Shown here: piece after piece, positions 57,750-64,000 of the stretch
Layout: each line of letters opens with the position of its first letter
Numbering within the stretch: the stretch's first letter is position 1
Assembly (NCBI RefSeq): GCF_016287535.1
Contig: NZ_JAEFAJ010000002.1
Coordinates: 1 to 64,000, forward strand
Reading direction: 5' to 3'
DNA length: 64,000 nt
From: Ruminococcus sp.
GTDB taxonomy: Bacteria > Bacillota > Clostridia > Oscillospirales > Ruminococcaceae
Notes under the pieces: model-generated
The model's input: only the letters and a program-made list of their open reading frames with translations
Told to the model about the DNA's origin: nothing
Database searches by the model: none
Position numbers and translations under genes: made by a program

Positions 57750-58787
57750 TTAATCTATGCAGTCTCCGCGTTCCGATACTGTCTCGTATCCTGCGGATTC
57801 TATTCTTCTTTGCAGGCAGCCGCGGCACTCAGCCGCTTCCTCGCCTGTGCATATCTTGTTATCGTAGAGGTCGTACTTTTTGCGCACCTTTACAGGTGAA
57901 AGATTCGGCATTACCACGTTGCAGCCTGTCTGCAGTCCAAGCTCCCTTCCGTTGGGAGCTATAGTGCCGAGGGCAGTTGTCGCGGGGAGCAGTACCTTCG
58001 GGAACATAAGCCTGAGTATGCCGAGAAGCCGCAGGGTAAGTTCAAGAGTGCCGCCTTTTTCGCCGGCAAATGGAGTTTTGTGATGAGGCACGAAAGGACC
58101 TATTCCTATCATCTGCGGCTGAAGCTCCTGTAAAAAGCGAAGGTCGGCGATGAGATGCTCTACAGTCTGGAAGGGAGCTCCCACCATGAAGCCGGCGCCC
58201 ACCTGATAGCCCAGTTCTTTCAGCTGAAACAGGCATTTCTTGCGGTTGTCGAGGCTCATTTCCTCAGGGTGCAGCTTTGAATACAGCTCCTGTGAAGCTG
58301 CTTCGTGGCGGAGCAGATATCTGTCTGCGCCTGCATCTCTCAGCAGCTTGTAGCTCGCATATGAGCGCTCACCGAGTGAGAGCGTCACCGCGCAGTCGGG
58401 ATACTTTTCCTTTATCTCTTCTATCAGCGGACAGAGAAACTCGTCCGTAAAGAAGCTGTCCTCGCCGCCCTGCATTACGAATGTGCGGAAGCCCAGCTCA
58501 TAGCCGTTTTCGCAGCAGCTCAGTATCTCCTCACGGGAAAGGCGGTAGCGGTCTGCGTCCGTATTGCCTCTGCGTATGCCGCAGTATAGGCAGTTGTTTT
58601 TACAGTAGCTAGAGATCTCTATAAGACCTCTCAGGAACACCTTTTTCCCGTAGCTCTTCTGCCTTGCCTCGTCTGCCCTTTTACGGAGCAGTTCCGCGGC
58701 GTCCTTATCATCAGTATTTATCAGCTCCCTCAGCTCGCTGTCAGAGAGGTCGCCTGTGCTGTACAGCTTTTCGACAATTTCCGTCAT
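57750..58787 (-). CDS. hydE: [FeFe]-hydrogenase maturation radical SAM protein HydE
   Basis: 345 residues. Radical SAM motif CKNNCLYCGIRRGN (CxxxCxxC, about 62-69). LIEISSYCKNNCLYC, FVMQGGEDSFFTDEFLCPLI, LRHEAASQELYSKLHP, GYQVGAGFMVGAPFQTVEHL and GPFVPHHKTPFAGEKGG are typical for HydE, as opposed to BioB. C-terminal CTGEEAAECRGCLQRRI has a further Cys motif seen in clostridial HydE. It makes part of the H-cluster of [FeFe] hydrogenase. hydF, hydG and hydrogenase genes are not in the window. Its start is one base after the nadA stop. Confidence 0.93.
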   Translation of the reverse strand: MTEIVEKLYSTGDLSDSELRELINTDDKDAAELLRKRADEARQKSYGKKVFLRGLIEISSYCKNNCLYCGIRRGNTDADRYRLSREEILSCCENGYELGFRTFVMQGGEDSFFTDEFLCPLIEEIKEKYPDCAVTLSLGERSYASYKLLRDAGADRYLLRHEAASQELYSKLHPEEMSLDNRKKCLFQLKELGYQVGAGFMVGAPFQTVEHLIADLRFLQELQPQMIGIGPFVPHHKTPFAGEKGGTLELTLRLLGILRLMFPKVLLPATTALGTIAPNGRELGLQTGCNVVMPNLSPVKVRKKYDLYDNKICTGEEAAECRGCLQRRIESAGYETVSERGDCID

Positions 58788-58788
58788 A

Positions 58789-59721
58789 TCAGCCGCCCAG
58801 CCTTATCATTTCGTCTATGCATTTCCTTGCCTGAGCGATAAGCTCGTCACTCATAAGTATCTCACAGGCTTCACGGTCCTCGCCGCTTATTGCAAGGAGA
58901 GTATTGTACACGTCGGGAAGCGTTGTGAGCTTCATATTATGGCAGACAAGGTCTCTGCTCACAGGATAGAAGCTCTTTTCGGGACAGTCGTACTGCAAAT
59001 GCTCAACTATTGAATTCTCCGTACCGATGATGAACTCCTTTTTGTCCGACTTCTTTGCATAATCCATTATGCCCGTTGTCGAGCCCACATAATCCGCAAG
59101 TTCTACTACTTTGGGGGTACATTCGGGGTGTACGAGGAAGAGAGCGTCGGGGTGCTCCTCCCTTGCCTTTTTCACCTCGCTGACGGTTATCCTTGCGTGT
59201 GTGGGACATCCGCCCTGCAGGAGCTTTATGTCCTTGTCGGGGCACTGCTTTTTTATATAGTCTCCGAGGTTGCAGTCGGGGATAAAGAGTATCTTGTCAC
59301 TGTCGAGAGCCTTTACTATCTTCAACGCGCTGGAAGAGGTAACACACACGTCGCAGACCGTTTTGAGAGCGGCTGTGGTATTGATATACGCAACAACGGT
59401 GCGGTCGGGCTCTTGAGCGCGTATGGCGCTTATCATGTCCCTGTCCATCTGCTCAGCCATAGGGCAGCCGGCGTGTTTGCTGGAGAGGTAAACACGCTTC
59501 TGAGGCGAGAGCATTTTAGCTGTCTCAGCCATGAAGTGAACTCCGCAGAAGATTATATTCTCCTCAGCTACGCCCTTAGCGTCAACGCTGAGCTTGTAGC
59601 TGTCGCCTACGAAGTCTGCTATCTCGCATATCTCACGAGCCTGATAGCAGTGAGCGAGGACAGCGGTATTTGTTTCCTTTTTGAGCTTTATTATCTTATC
59701 CTGTAATTCCCTTACGGTCAT
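58789..59721 (-). CDS. nadA: quinolinate synthase NadA
   Basis: 310 residues, GAAAGGA upstream. A [4Fe-4S] dehydratase-like enzyme that condenses iminoaspartate and DHAP to quinolinate for NAD. Three-fold repeat with cluster Cys in KHAGCPMAEQMD, VHPECTPKV and LVCHNMKLTTL. Other motifs: AVLAHCYQAREICEIADFVG, DSYKLSVDAK, INTTAALKTVCDVCVTSSSA. nadB and nadC are not adjacent; the next gene in the unit is hydE, an odd pairing of two iron-sulfur proteins. Confidence 0.95.
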   Translation of the reverse strand: MTVRELQDKIIKLKKETNTAVLAHCYQAREICEIADFVGDSYKLSVDAKGVAEENIIFCGVHFMAETAKMLSPQKRVYLSSKHAGCPMAEQMDRDMISAIRAQEPDRTVVAYINTTAALKTVCDVCVTSSSALKIVKALDSDKILFIPDCNLGDYIKKQCPDKDIKLLQGGCPTHARITVSEVKKAREEHPDALFLVHPECTPKVVELADYVGSTTGIMDYAKKSDKKEFIIGTENSIVEHLQYDCPEKSFYPVSRDLVCHNMKLTTLPDVYNTLLAISGEDREACEILMSDELIAQARKCIDEMIRLGG

Positions 59722-59744
59722 ACTTATACTTCCTTTCGTTTTCA

Positions 59745-59812
59745 GCCCTTTGTATGTGCGGACATTATCCGCCCAAGCCTTTAGTCATTAATTCTCAACT
59801 ATCAACTCTCAT
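59745..59812. repeat. composite repeat upstream of nadA
   Basis: TGTGCGGACATTATCCGCCC, then AAGCCTTTAGTCATTAATTC and TCTCAACTATCAACTCTCA. It combines the GCGGA/TCCGC core of the MITE-like family with the CTCTCAA simple-sequence end. The nadA leader GCTGAAAACGAAAGGA is shared with leuB. Confidence 0.6.
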
Positions 59813-59877
59813 CTTCCCCGTCAGCTTACAATTCACCTATTCTATCATTATATCACAAAGCAAGCATAATTTCAAGC

Positions 59878-59918
59878 AAAAAAGAAACTCCCCTGTCTGT
59901 AACGGACAGAGGAGCTGT
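59878..59918 (-). terminator. terminator of the SdpI-like gene
   Basis: Minus-strand GCTCCTCTGTCC-GTTACA-GACAGGGGAGTTTCTTTTTT. Confidence 0.8.
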
Positions 59919-59925
59919 TCATTTA

Positions 59926-60258
59926 TCACTGAATCTTTCTGAGCTGTATTTCCACCCATGCAGCCGACAAAACGGCAGCAGCCGTGAGTATGATAAGTAC
60001 AGCTATATGTGCGGGACTGTTATCGGAGAACAGGAATACCGCAGCCACAGACAGAACGAAGCAGACTGCTCCGATAACTGTCCATGCCATACCGCATTTT
60101 TCGTTGGCGAACCGCCATGCCTCGTCGCTTGACAGGGCTCTTACGGTCCTGAAGCCTATGGAGTGATCCAAGGGCGTTTTCGCGTATTTTCTCATACATA
60201 AGCCACCGAGCATTATACCGAGCGAAGTAATGATATTTACGATAATAACAACATTCAT
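59926..60258 (-). CDS. SdpI-family small membrane protein
   Basis: 110 residues with three hydrophobic segments: MNVVIIVNIITSLGIMLGGL, WTVIGAVCFVLSVAAVFLFS, and AHIAVLIILTAAAVLSAAWV. The segment HSIGFRTVRALSSDEAWRFA before a membrane helix is the hallmark of the SdpI/YhfL domain (IGYRT-x-S...WxxAN). In Bacillus, SdpI protects against the SdpC toxin and signals to SdpR, but most homologues have unknown roles, and no sdp genes are here. Single gene. Confidence 0.8.
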   Translation of the reverse strand: MNVVIIVNIITSLGIMLGGLCMRKYAKTPLDHSIGFRTVRALSSDEAWRFANEKCGMAWTVIGAVCFVLSVAAVFLFSDNSPAHIAVLIILTAAAVLSAAWVEIQLRKIQ

Positions 60259-60406
60259 GATCCTTCTCCTGTACAGATTCTTTGTAAGATATTAATAAAA
60301 TCCAACAGCCGGATTTGTACATTGCTACAAAGTCGAAAATTATTTTTTCAATATTCAATGGTTTTCCGTTGAATAAAGCCCCATTCCGACCCCATTATAG
60401 AGAGGC

Positions 60407-60793
60407 TCAGTAAGAATAGTCAGAGACCTCAGCTATTACCTCGACCTCTGCGAGTACGCCCTTGGGGAGGGTCTTTACCGCAACGCAGCTTCTTGCGGGC
60501 ATTGATGTGAAGTACCTGCCGTATATCTCGTTGAAGGCGGCAAAGTCGTTCATATCCGCAAGGAAACAGGTAGTTTTCACAGCCATATGGAAGCCTGAAT
60601 TTGCCTCCTCAAGTATAGCTGCAAGGTTTTTCATTATCTGCTCTGTCTGCTCTTCGATAGTTGTGCCCTTTACGGAATTGGTAGCAGGATCGATAGCTAT
60701 CTGACCGCTGGTGTAGACCATACCGTGTGAAACGATAGCCTGTGAATAGGGACCTATCGCTGCGGGTGCGTTTGCTGTGATGATAGTAAGCAT
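60407..60793 (-). CDS. ridA: RidA family reactive-intermediate deaminase
   Basis: 128 residues, GGAGG before ATG. Trimeric YjgF/RidA fold: APAAIGPYSQAIVSHGMVYT, SGQIAIDPATNSVKGTTIEE, catalytic Arg in ARSCVAVKTLPKGVLAEVEV. It hydrolyses 2-aminoacrylate and related enamines from PLP enzymes. Normal length. Single gene, between two small leftward genes. Confidence 0.96.
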   Translation of the reverse strand: MLTIITANAPAAIGPYSQAIVSHGMVYTSGQIAIDPATNSVKGTTIEEQTEQIMKNLAAILEEANSGFHMAVKTTCFLADMNDFAAFNEIYGRYFTSMPARSCVAVKTLPKGVLAEVEVIAEVSDYSY

Positions 60794-60834
60794 AAAAATA
60801 CCTCCGTTATGAATAAATATTGTTGTTTTATAAC

Positions 60835-61463
60835 TCAGTCCTTGCTGAACGATATGTAAGCGGAGCTCGATTTGTCACCGTTTGCGGTGAGATGGACTTT
60901 GTATATATCATACGACGCATCCTCGTCATTGATCGTAAAGTGCTGAGTTTCCTTTGTGAAATATACAGCACCGTCATAATCCTTGTCAACTCTTCCGTTC
61001 TCGGAAAAACTGCCGAAGTCGAATCCGCTTCCGTCGATACTGAATATAACGGCATCGTTTTTTGTGCCCTCGGAAATGAGCTTGTAATCGGCGCCGTGAA
61101 AGTGCATAGTACCGTCTGCTGATATAGTCATAGGATCATTTTCAAGATCGTTTTGTATCGTTTCGCAGTCGGGATACTTGTCACCGCCCCATGAGCCGTA
61201 TCCGTTACAGGTATAGCTGCCGGTATAGTCCTTTATATCGGGCAGCACGTTATTGTTCTTATTTTTGTCTGACTTTTTTCAGTGGTCACTTCTGTAGCTT
61301 TTTCTTTTGTTGTTTCTGTAACTTTTACTGTTGTTGCTTCTGTCTTTTCACCCTTTGATACTGAAAAGCTGAAGGAAGAACCTCCGCTTCTTACAGTGCA
61401 GCCTGTGAGAGCTGCTGCGAAAATGAAAGAAGATGCTGTTAACCCCAATAATCTCTTTTTCAT
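60835..61463 (-). pseudogene. lipoprotein gene with one-base deletion in an A-run
   Basis: The start MKKRLLGLTASSFIFAAALT with lipobox ALTGC and a Thr/Glu/Lys linker runs to a stop near 61233 (ending IRTITCCPI). In the next frame the linker and domain continue: SDKNKNNNVLPDIKDYTG, then SYTCNGYGSWGGDKYPDCET to a stop at 60835. The break is at a run of six A (minus strand; 61274-61279): seven A would join both parts into one 209-residue lipoprotein. The linker and domain type resemble the lipoprotein at 6685-7386. It is a pseudogene, a slippage-controlled gene, or a sequencing error. Confidence 0.75.
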
Positions 61464-61607
61464 AATATTACTCCTTTAAAAACTGGTTTATTGCTGATAT
61501 ACGACCGGATAACGTATCGTATTGCCATAATGATAATATAAAACCATTCTGTTGTCAAGGAATAAATTATAAACTTATTGTTAAGTTCGTATGAACTTGT
61601 TATAGGT

Positions 61608-62684
61608 TCATATATCTTTTAATATCTCTTCTGTCATTTCGGAGCAGGAAAGGGGAACTGTTTTCTTGTCCGTACCTATGATATCCGCAGTACGGCAGCC
61701 CTTTTCAAGTACCTTGTCCACAGCTCTTTCTATAGCGTCCGCTTCCTTGTTGAGACCAAAGGAATAGCGGAGCATCATTGCGCCGGAAAGCACGGTAGCA
61801 ATAGGGTTTGCTATATCCTTTCCCGCAATGTCCGGAGCCGAGCCGTGTATGGGCTCATAGAGTCCCCGCTTTGAAGCTCCCAGTGAAGCCGAGGCGAGCA
61901 TACCTATAGAGCCTGTGATCTGCGAGGCTTCATCTGAAAGTATATCTCCGAACATATTGGACGTAACGATAACATCGAACTGTTTCGGGTCGCGGACGAG
62001 CTGCATAGCGGCATTATCCACAAGCATATCCGTATAGTGTACCTCAGGGTACTGCTCCGAAAGCTCGTGCATGGTCTTTCGCCAGAGCCGCGAGGATTCG
62101 AGGACATTTGACTTGTCGATGCTGCATACGCATTTTCTGCGCTTCATGGCAGCCTCAAAGGCAGCCTTTCCTATACGTTCTATCTCAGTGATACTGTAAG
62201 CCTCGGTGTCAAAGGCTTCCGTGCCGAATCTGCCCTCCCGGAGACCTCTTTCACCGAAGTATATACCGCCTGTGAGCTCCCTTACAATGAGGAGATCAAA
62301 GCCGTCGCCCACTATCTCGTCCTTGAGAGGAGAAGCGTTTCTCAGCGCGGGATAGAGCTTTGCAGGACGGAGATTGGTATAAAGTCCGAGAGCAGCTCTG
62401 ATACCGAGTAGAGCCTTTTCCGGGCGGACATCTCCGCCGAGGCTGTCCCATTTCGGACCGCCCACAGCTCCGAGGAGAACGCTGTCGGAAGCAAGGCAGC
62501 CGTCCACAGTTTCCTGCGGCAGTGGCACTCCCGTCTCGTCGATAGCGCAGCCGCCTATGAGGTATGGAGTGAATATGAATTTGTGTCCGAATTTCTTTGC
62601 GGTCTTTTCAAGCACCGCCACGGCGCTGTCCACTATTTCGGGACCAATGCCGTCACCCTTTAACAATGCGATCTTCAGTTCCAT
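61608..62684 (-). CDS. leuB: 3-isopropylmalate dehydrogenase
   Basis: 358 residues, AAAGGAG before the ATG. Oxidises 3-isopropylmalate with NAD+ in leucine synthesis. [80 protein letters not shown] metal site ([20 protein letters not shown]); [20 protein letters not shown]. All catalytic Asp residues are in place. Third in leuD-yhfC-leuB. Confidence 0.97.
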   Translation of the reverse strand: MELKIALLKGDGIGPEIVDSAVAVLEKTAKKFGHKFIFTPYLIGGCAIDETGVPLPQETVDGCLASDSVLLGAVGGPKWDSLGGDVRPEKALLGIRAALGLYTNLRPAKLYPALRNASPLKDEIVGDGFDLLIVRELTGGIYFGERGLREGRFGTEAFDTEAYSITEIERIGKAAFEAAMKRRKCVCSIDKSNVLESSRLWRKTMHELSEQYPEVHYTDMLVDNAAMQLVRDPKQFDVIVTSNMFGDILSDEASQITGSIGMLASASLGASKRGLYEPIHGSAPDIAGKDIANPIATVLSGAMMLRYSFGLNKEADAIERAVDKVLEKGCRTADIIGTDKKTVPLSCSEMTEEILKDI

Positions 62685-62702
62685 AATATTCTCCTTTCGT
62701 TT

Positions 62703-62847
62703 TCAGCTATGCAGGGTAGATACTATCCGCCCGGCGCAGAGCCTGCGCACTCTTGCTACGTTTCGCCCGTAAACTCGCTTACGGCACAATAATTCCGAAT
62801 TAAATCCACTCTCCACTCTCCACTCTCAATTCTCAACTCTCACCTCT
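62703..62847. repeat. composite palindromic repeat in the leuB leader
   Basis: TGCAGGGTAGATACTATCCGCCC, GGCGCA/TGCGCA hairpin, CGTAAACTCGCTTACG hairpin, AATTCCGAATTAAAT, then CCACTCTCCACTCTCCACTC and TCAATTCTCAACTCTCACC. It mixes motifs of the GTAGGG family and of both simple-sequence classes, and lies between the YhfC stop and the leuB start. Confidence 0.65.
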
Positions 62848-63477
62848 CAGCTTCACAAAGCAGCGGTATGCCGCATAGCAGATACCCGCGGTGAGGATAG
62901 TGCTTTTTATTACAACTATGGGGGTGCTGAAGCTGTAGAGCGTTGTTGTTGCATTGCTTATGAAGTGTAAGAATATTGCAATTGGCAGCATGAGTTTTGT
63001 TCTGCCTGTCTGTATGCCGTAGAATATCAGTACAGTCAGTGCAATGGCAAACGCCTCGCCTTCAATGGCTGTAAAGAGATTTACAGGTAAGATATCTGGC
63101 GCAGCCTTTCCTGTGCCGATAAGGTTTATACAGGCTATTCCGCCGCTGAAGCTCTCAAATGCGCCGTGACCTATACCGTAGGAAACTGCATCCCTGCGGT
63201 TGTCGTATGAAGTGAGCAGATAGCGCATGGCAAGGAACTTCGAGCCCTCCTCAAAAATACCGTAAAGCAGTCCCTGCTTTACGCAGAACGAGAGCAGGTC
63301 GCCATGAGCGAAGCCTGTACGTATCAGACCTGCTATCGTAAAAACAGGCAGGCATACAAGAAATGCGGCAAGCGCCGGAAGTATGCGTGCACCCGTCCTT
63401 TTGCGCCAGAATATGAGCAGGAGCACAGGAACGAGCAGCCGTGCAAGTCCTGCAAGAAGGCAGTTAAGATCTGTCAT
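62833..63477 (-). CDS. YhfC-family (PrsW-like) intramembrane metalloprotease
   Basis: 214 residues with about six membrane helices (LLAGLARLLVPVLLLIFW; ILPALAAFLVCLPVFTIAGL; and others). The motifs GIFEEGSKFLAMRYLL (EExxxK), GIGHGAFES and IAIFLHFISN match the CPBP/PrsW superfamily, where Glu and His bind the metal. YhfC members have unknown substrates. It lies between leuD and leuB with no metabolic reason. Its last codons (ending KLRGES) are formed by the composite repeat (CTCACCTCTCAGC), so the 3' end was shaped by the element. Confidence 0.82.
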   Translation of the reverse strand: MTDLNCLLAGLARLLVPVLLLIFWRKRTGARILPALAAFLVCLPVFTIAGLIRTGFAHGDLLSFCVKQGLLYGIFEEGSKFLAMRYLLTSYDNRRDAVSYGIGHGAFESFSGGIACINLIGTGKAAPDILPVNLFTAIEGEAFAIALTVLIFYGIQTGRTKLMLPIAIFLHFISNATTTLYSFSTPIVVIKSTILTAGICYAAYRCFVKLRGES

Positions 63478-63496
63478 GATTATCTCCGTATCCCTG

Positions 63497-63988
63497 TCAG
63501 AAAACGCCGTTTTCTATAGCCTTCATAAGTCCGCCGTTTTCGATTATATTCTGTACGAACTCCGGGAAGGGAGCCGTTCTGTACTCCCTGCCGGTGGTGA
63601 TATTCCGTATTATCCCGTTATCGAGGTCAGCCTCTACGGTATCCCCCTCGGATATTTCCTCCGCAGCCGCGGGGCACTCCACTATGGCAAGACCTATATT
63701 TATAGCGTTGCGGTAGAAGATACGGGCGAAGCTCTTTGCGATAACGAGAGATACTCCGCTTGCCTTTATGGCTATGGGAGCGTGTTCACGGGAGGAGCCG
63801 CAGCCAAAATTCATGCCGGCGGTGATGATATCACCCGGCTTTACACGGCTGACGAAGGTTCTGTCCAGGTCCTCCATGCAGTGACTCGCAAGCTCTTTGT
63901 GGTCGCTGGTATTGAGGTAACGGGCGGGGATAATAACGTCTGTATCCACATTGTCCCCGTATTTTATAACATCTCCGGTATATTTCAT
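63497..63988 (-). CDS. leuD: 3-isopropylmalate dehydratase small subunit
   Basis: 163 residues. Starts [29 protein letters not shown]; swivel-domain motif [20 protein letters not shown]; then [20 protein letters not shown]. It is the short clostridial/archaeal type LeuD, not the ~200-residue enterobacterial form. It forms isopropylmalate isomerase with LeuC, whose gene is expected just upstream outside the window (a TGA, at 63992-63994, sits 3 bases before this start in a fitting frame). Confidence 0.95.
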   Translation of the reverse strand: MKYTGDVIKYGDNVDTDVIIPARYLNTSDHKELASHCMEDLDRTFVSRVKPGDIITAGMNFGCGSSREHAPIAIKASGVSLVIAKSFARIFYRNAINIGLAIVECPAAAEEISEGDTVEADLDNGIIRNITTGREYRTAPFPEFVQNIIENGGLMKAIENGVF

Positions 63989-64000
63989 ATCTCAGCCACC

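Noticed and set aside
1..64000. IS element or transposase gene
   Set aside because: No transposase motif or IS-type open frame was seen; the mobile-looking elements are all non-coding.

Overview
The window looks like a chromosomal segment of an anaerobic clostridial bacterium, most likely a Ruminococcus-like member of the Oscillospiraceae. This is inferred from gene content and style, not from a marker gene: NfnAB with Rex, the hydrogenase maturase HydE, a two-subunit acyl-CoA-dehydratase-type activase system, folate ECF transport under a THF riboswitch, a Trp T-box, and lipoproteins with Thr/Ala/Ser-rich linkers. No rRNA, CRISPR array, intact integrase or transposase was found.

Region 1 (1-6550) is a decayed phage-like element ending at tRNA-Thr(CGT). 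It holds the end of a primase-helicase, YozE-like, VRR-NUC and SNF2 genes, a sigma-like regulator, and a scar joining an HNH endonuclease to a ParB/DNA-methylase gene. Next come three leftward cargo genes; each follows a separate copy of the 3' end of a DNA methylase gene. The third cargo gene is a frameshifted M50 protease. A short iteron/palindrome cluster and partial tandem copies of the tRNA-Thr 5' half lie at the border.

Region 2 (6685-20640) is mostly housekeeping and surface functions: a lipoprotein, a VanY-type carboxypeptidase, a zinc-ribbon protein with three internal repeat blocks, MscL, CarB, two tandem secreted lectin-like proteins, a cargo gene between duplicated rex 3' ends, and the nfnA-nfnB-rex redox operon.

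Region 3 (20640-28820) has a LysR regulator, an acetyltransferase, and a cell-wall run (alpha/beta hydrolase, MurF, Ddl, membrane protein) whose first three genes are separated by palindromic repeat elements. An ECF sigma/anti-sigma pair also has an element between its genes.

Region 4 (28820-37900) carries the split activase/HgdB-like pair, phosphatidylserine decarboxylase, a lipoprotein, and ylxM-ffh-rpsP-khpA. Region 5 (37500-45400) is the heat-shock operon hrcA-grpE-dnaK-(50-residue membrane protein)-dnaJ with a perfect CIRCE, then THF-riboswitch-controlled folT-folC. Region 6 (45400-55080) has a T-box-controlled TrpB2, an XRE regulator, a phosphatase, a membrane protein-RluA-LuxS run, an M23/LysM/G5 peptidase and CoaX. 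Region 7 (55080-64000) has a sialate O-acetylesterase, a U32-like protein, nadA-hydE, an SdpI-like protein, RidA, a frameshifted lipoprotein and leuD-yhfC-leuB.

The most unusual layer is intergenic. A promoter module with an imperfect dyad around its -10 box occurs upstream of three unrelated transcription units. Palindromic elements with simple-sequence ends lie at cistron junctions, and in two genes the element boundary supplies the stop codon. Twice, at unrelated loci, a leftward cargo gene is bracketed by copies of a neighbouring gene's 3' end.
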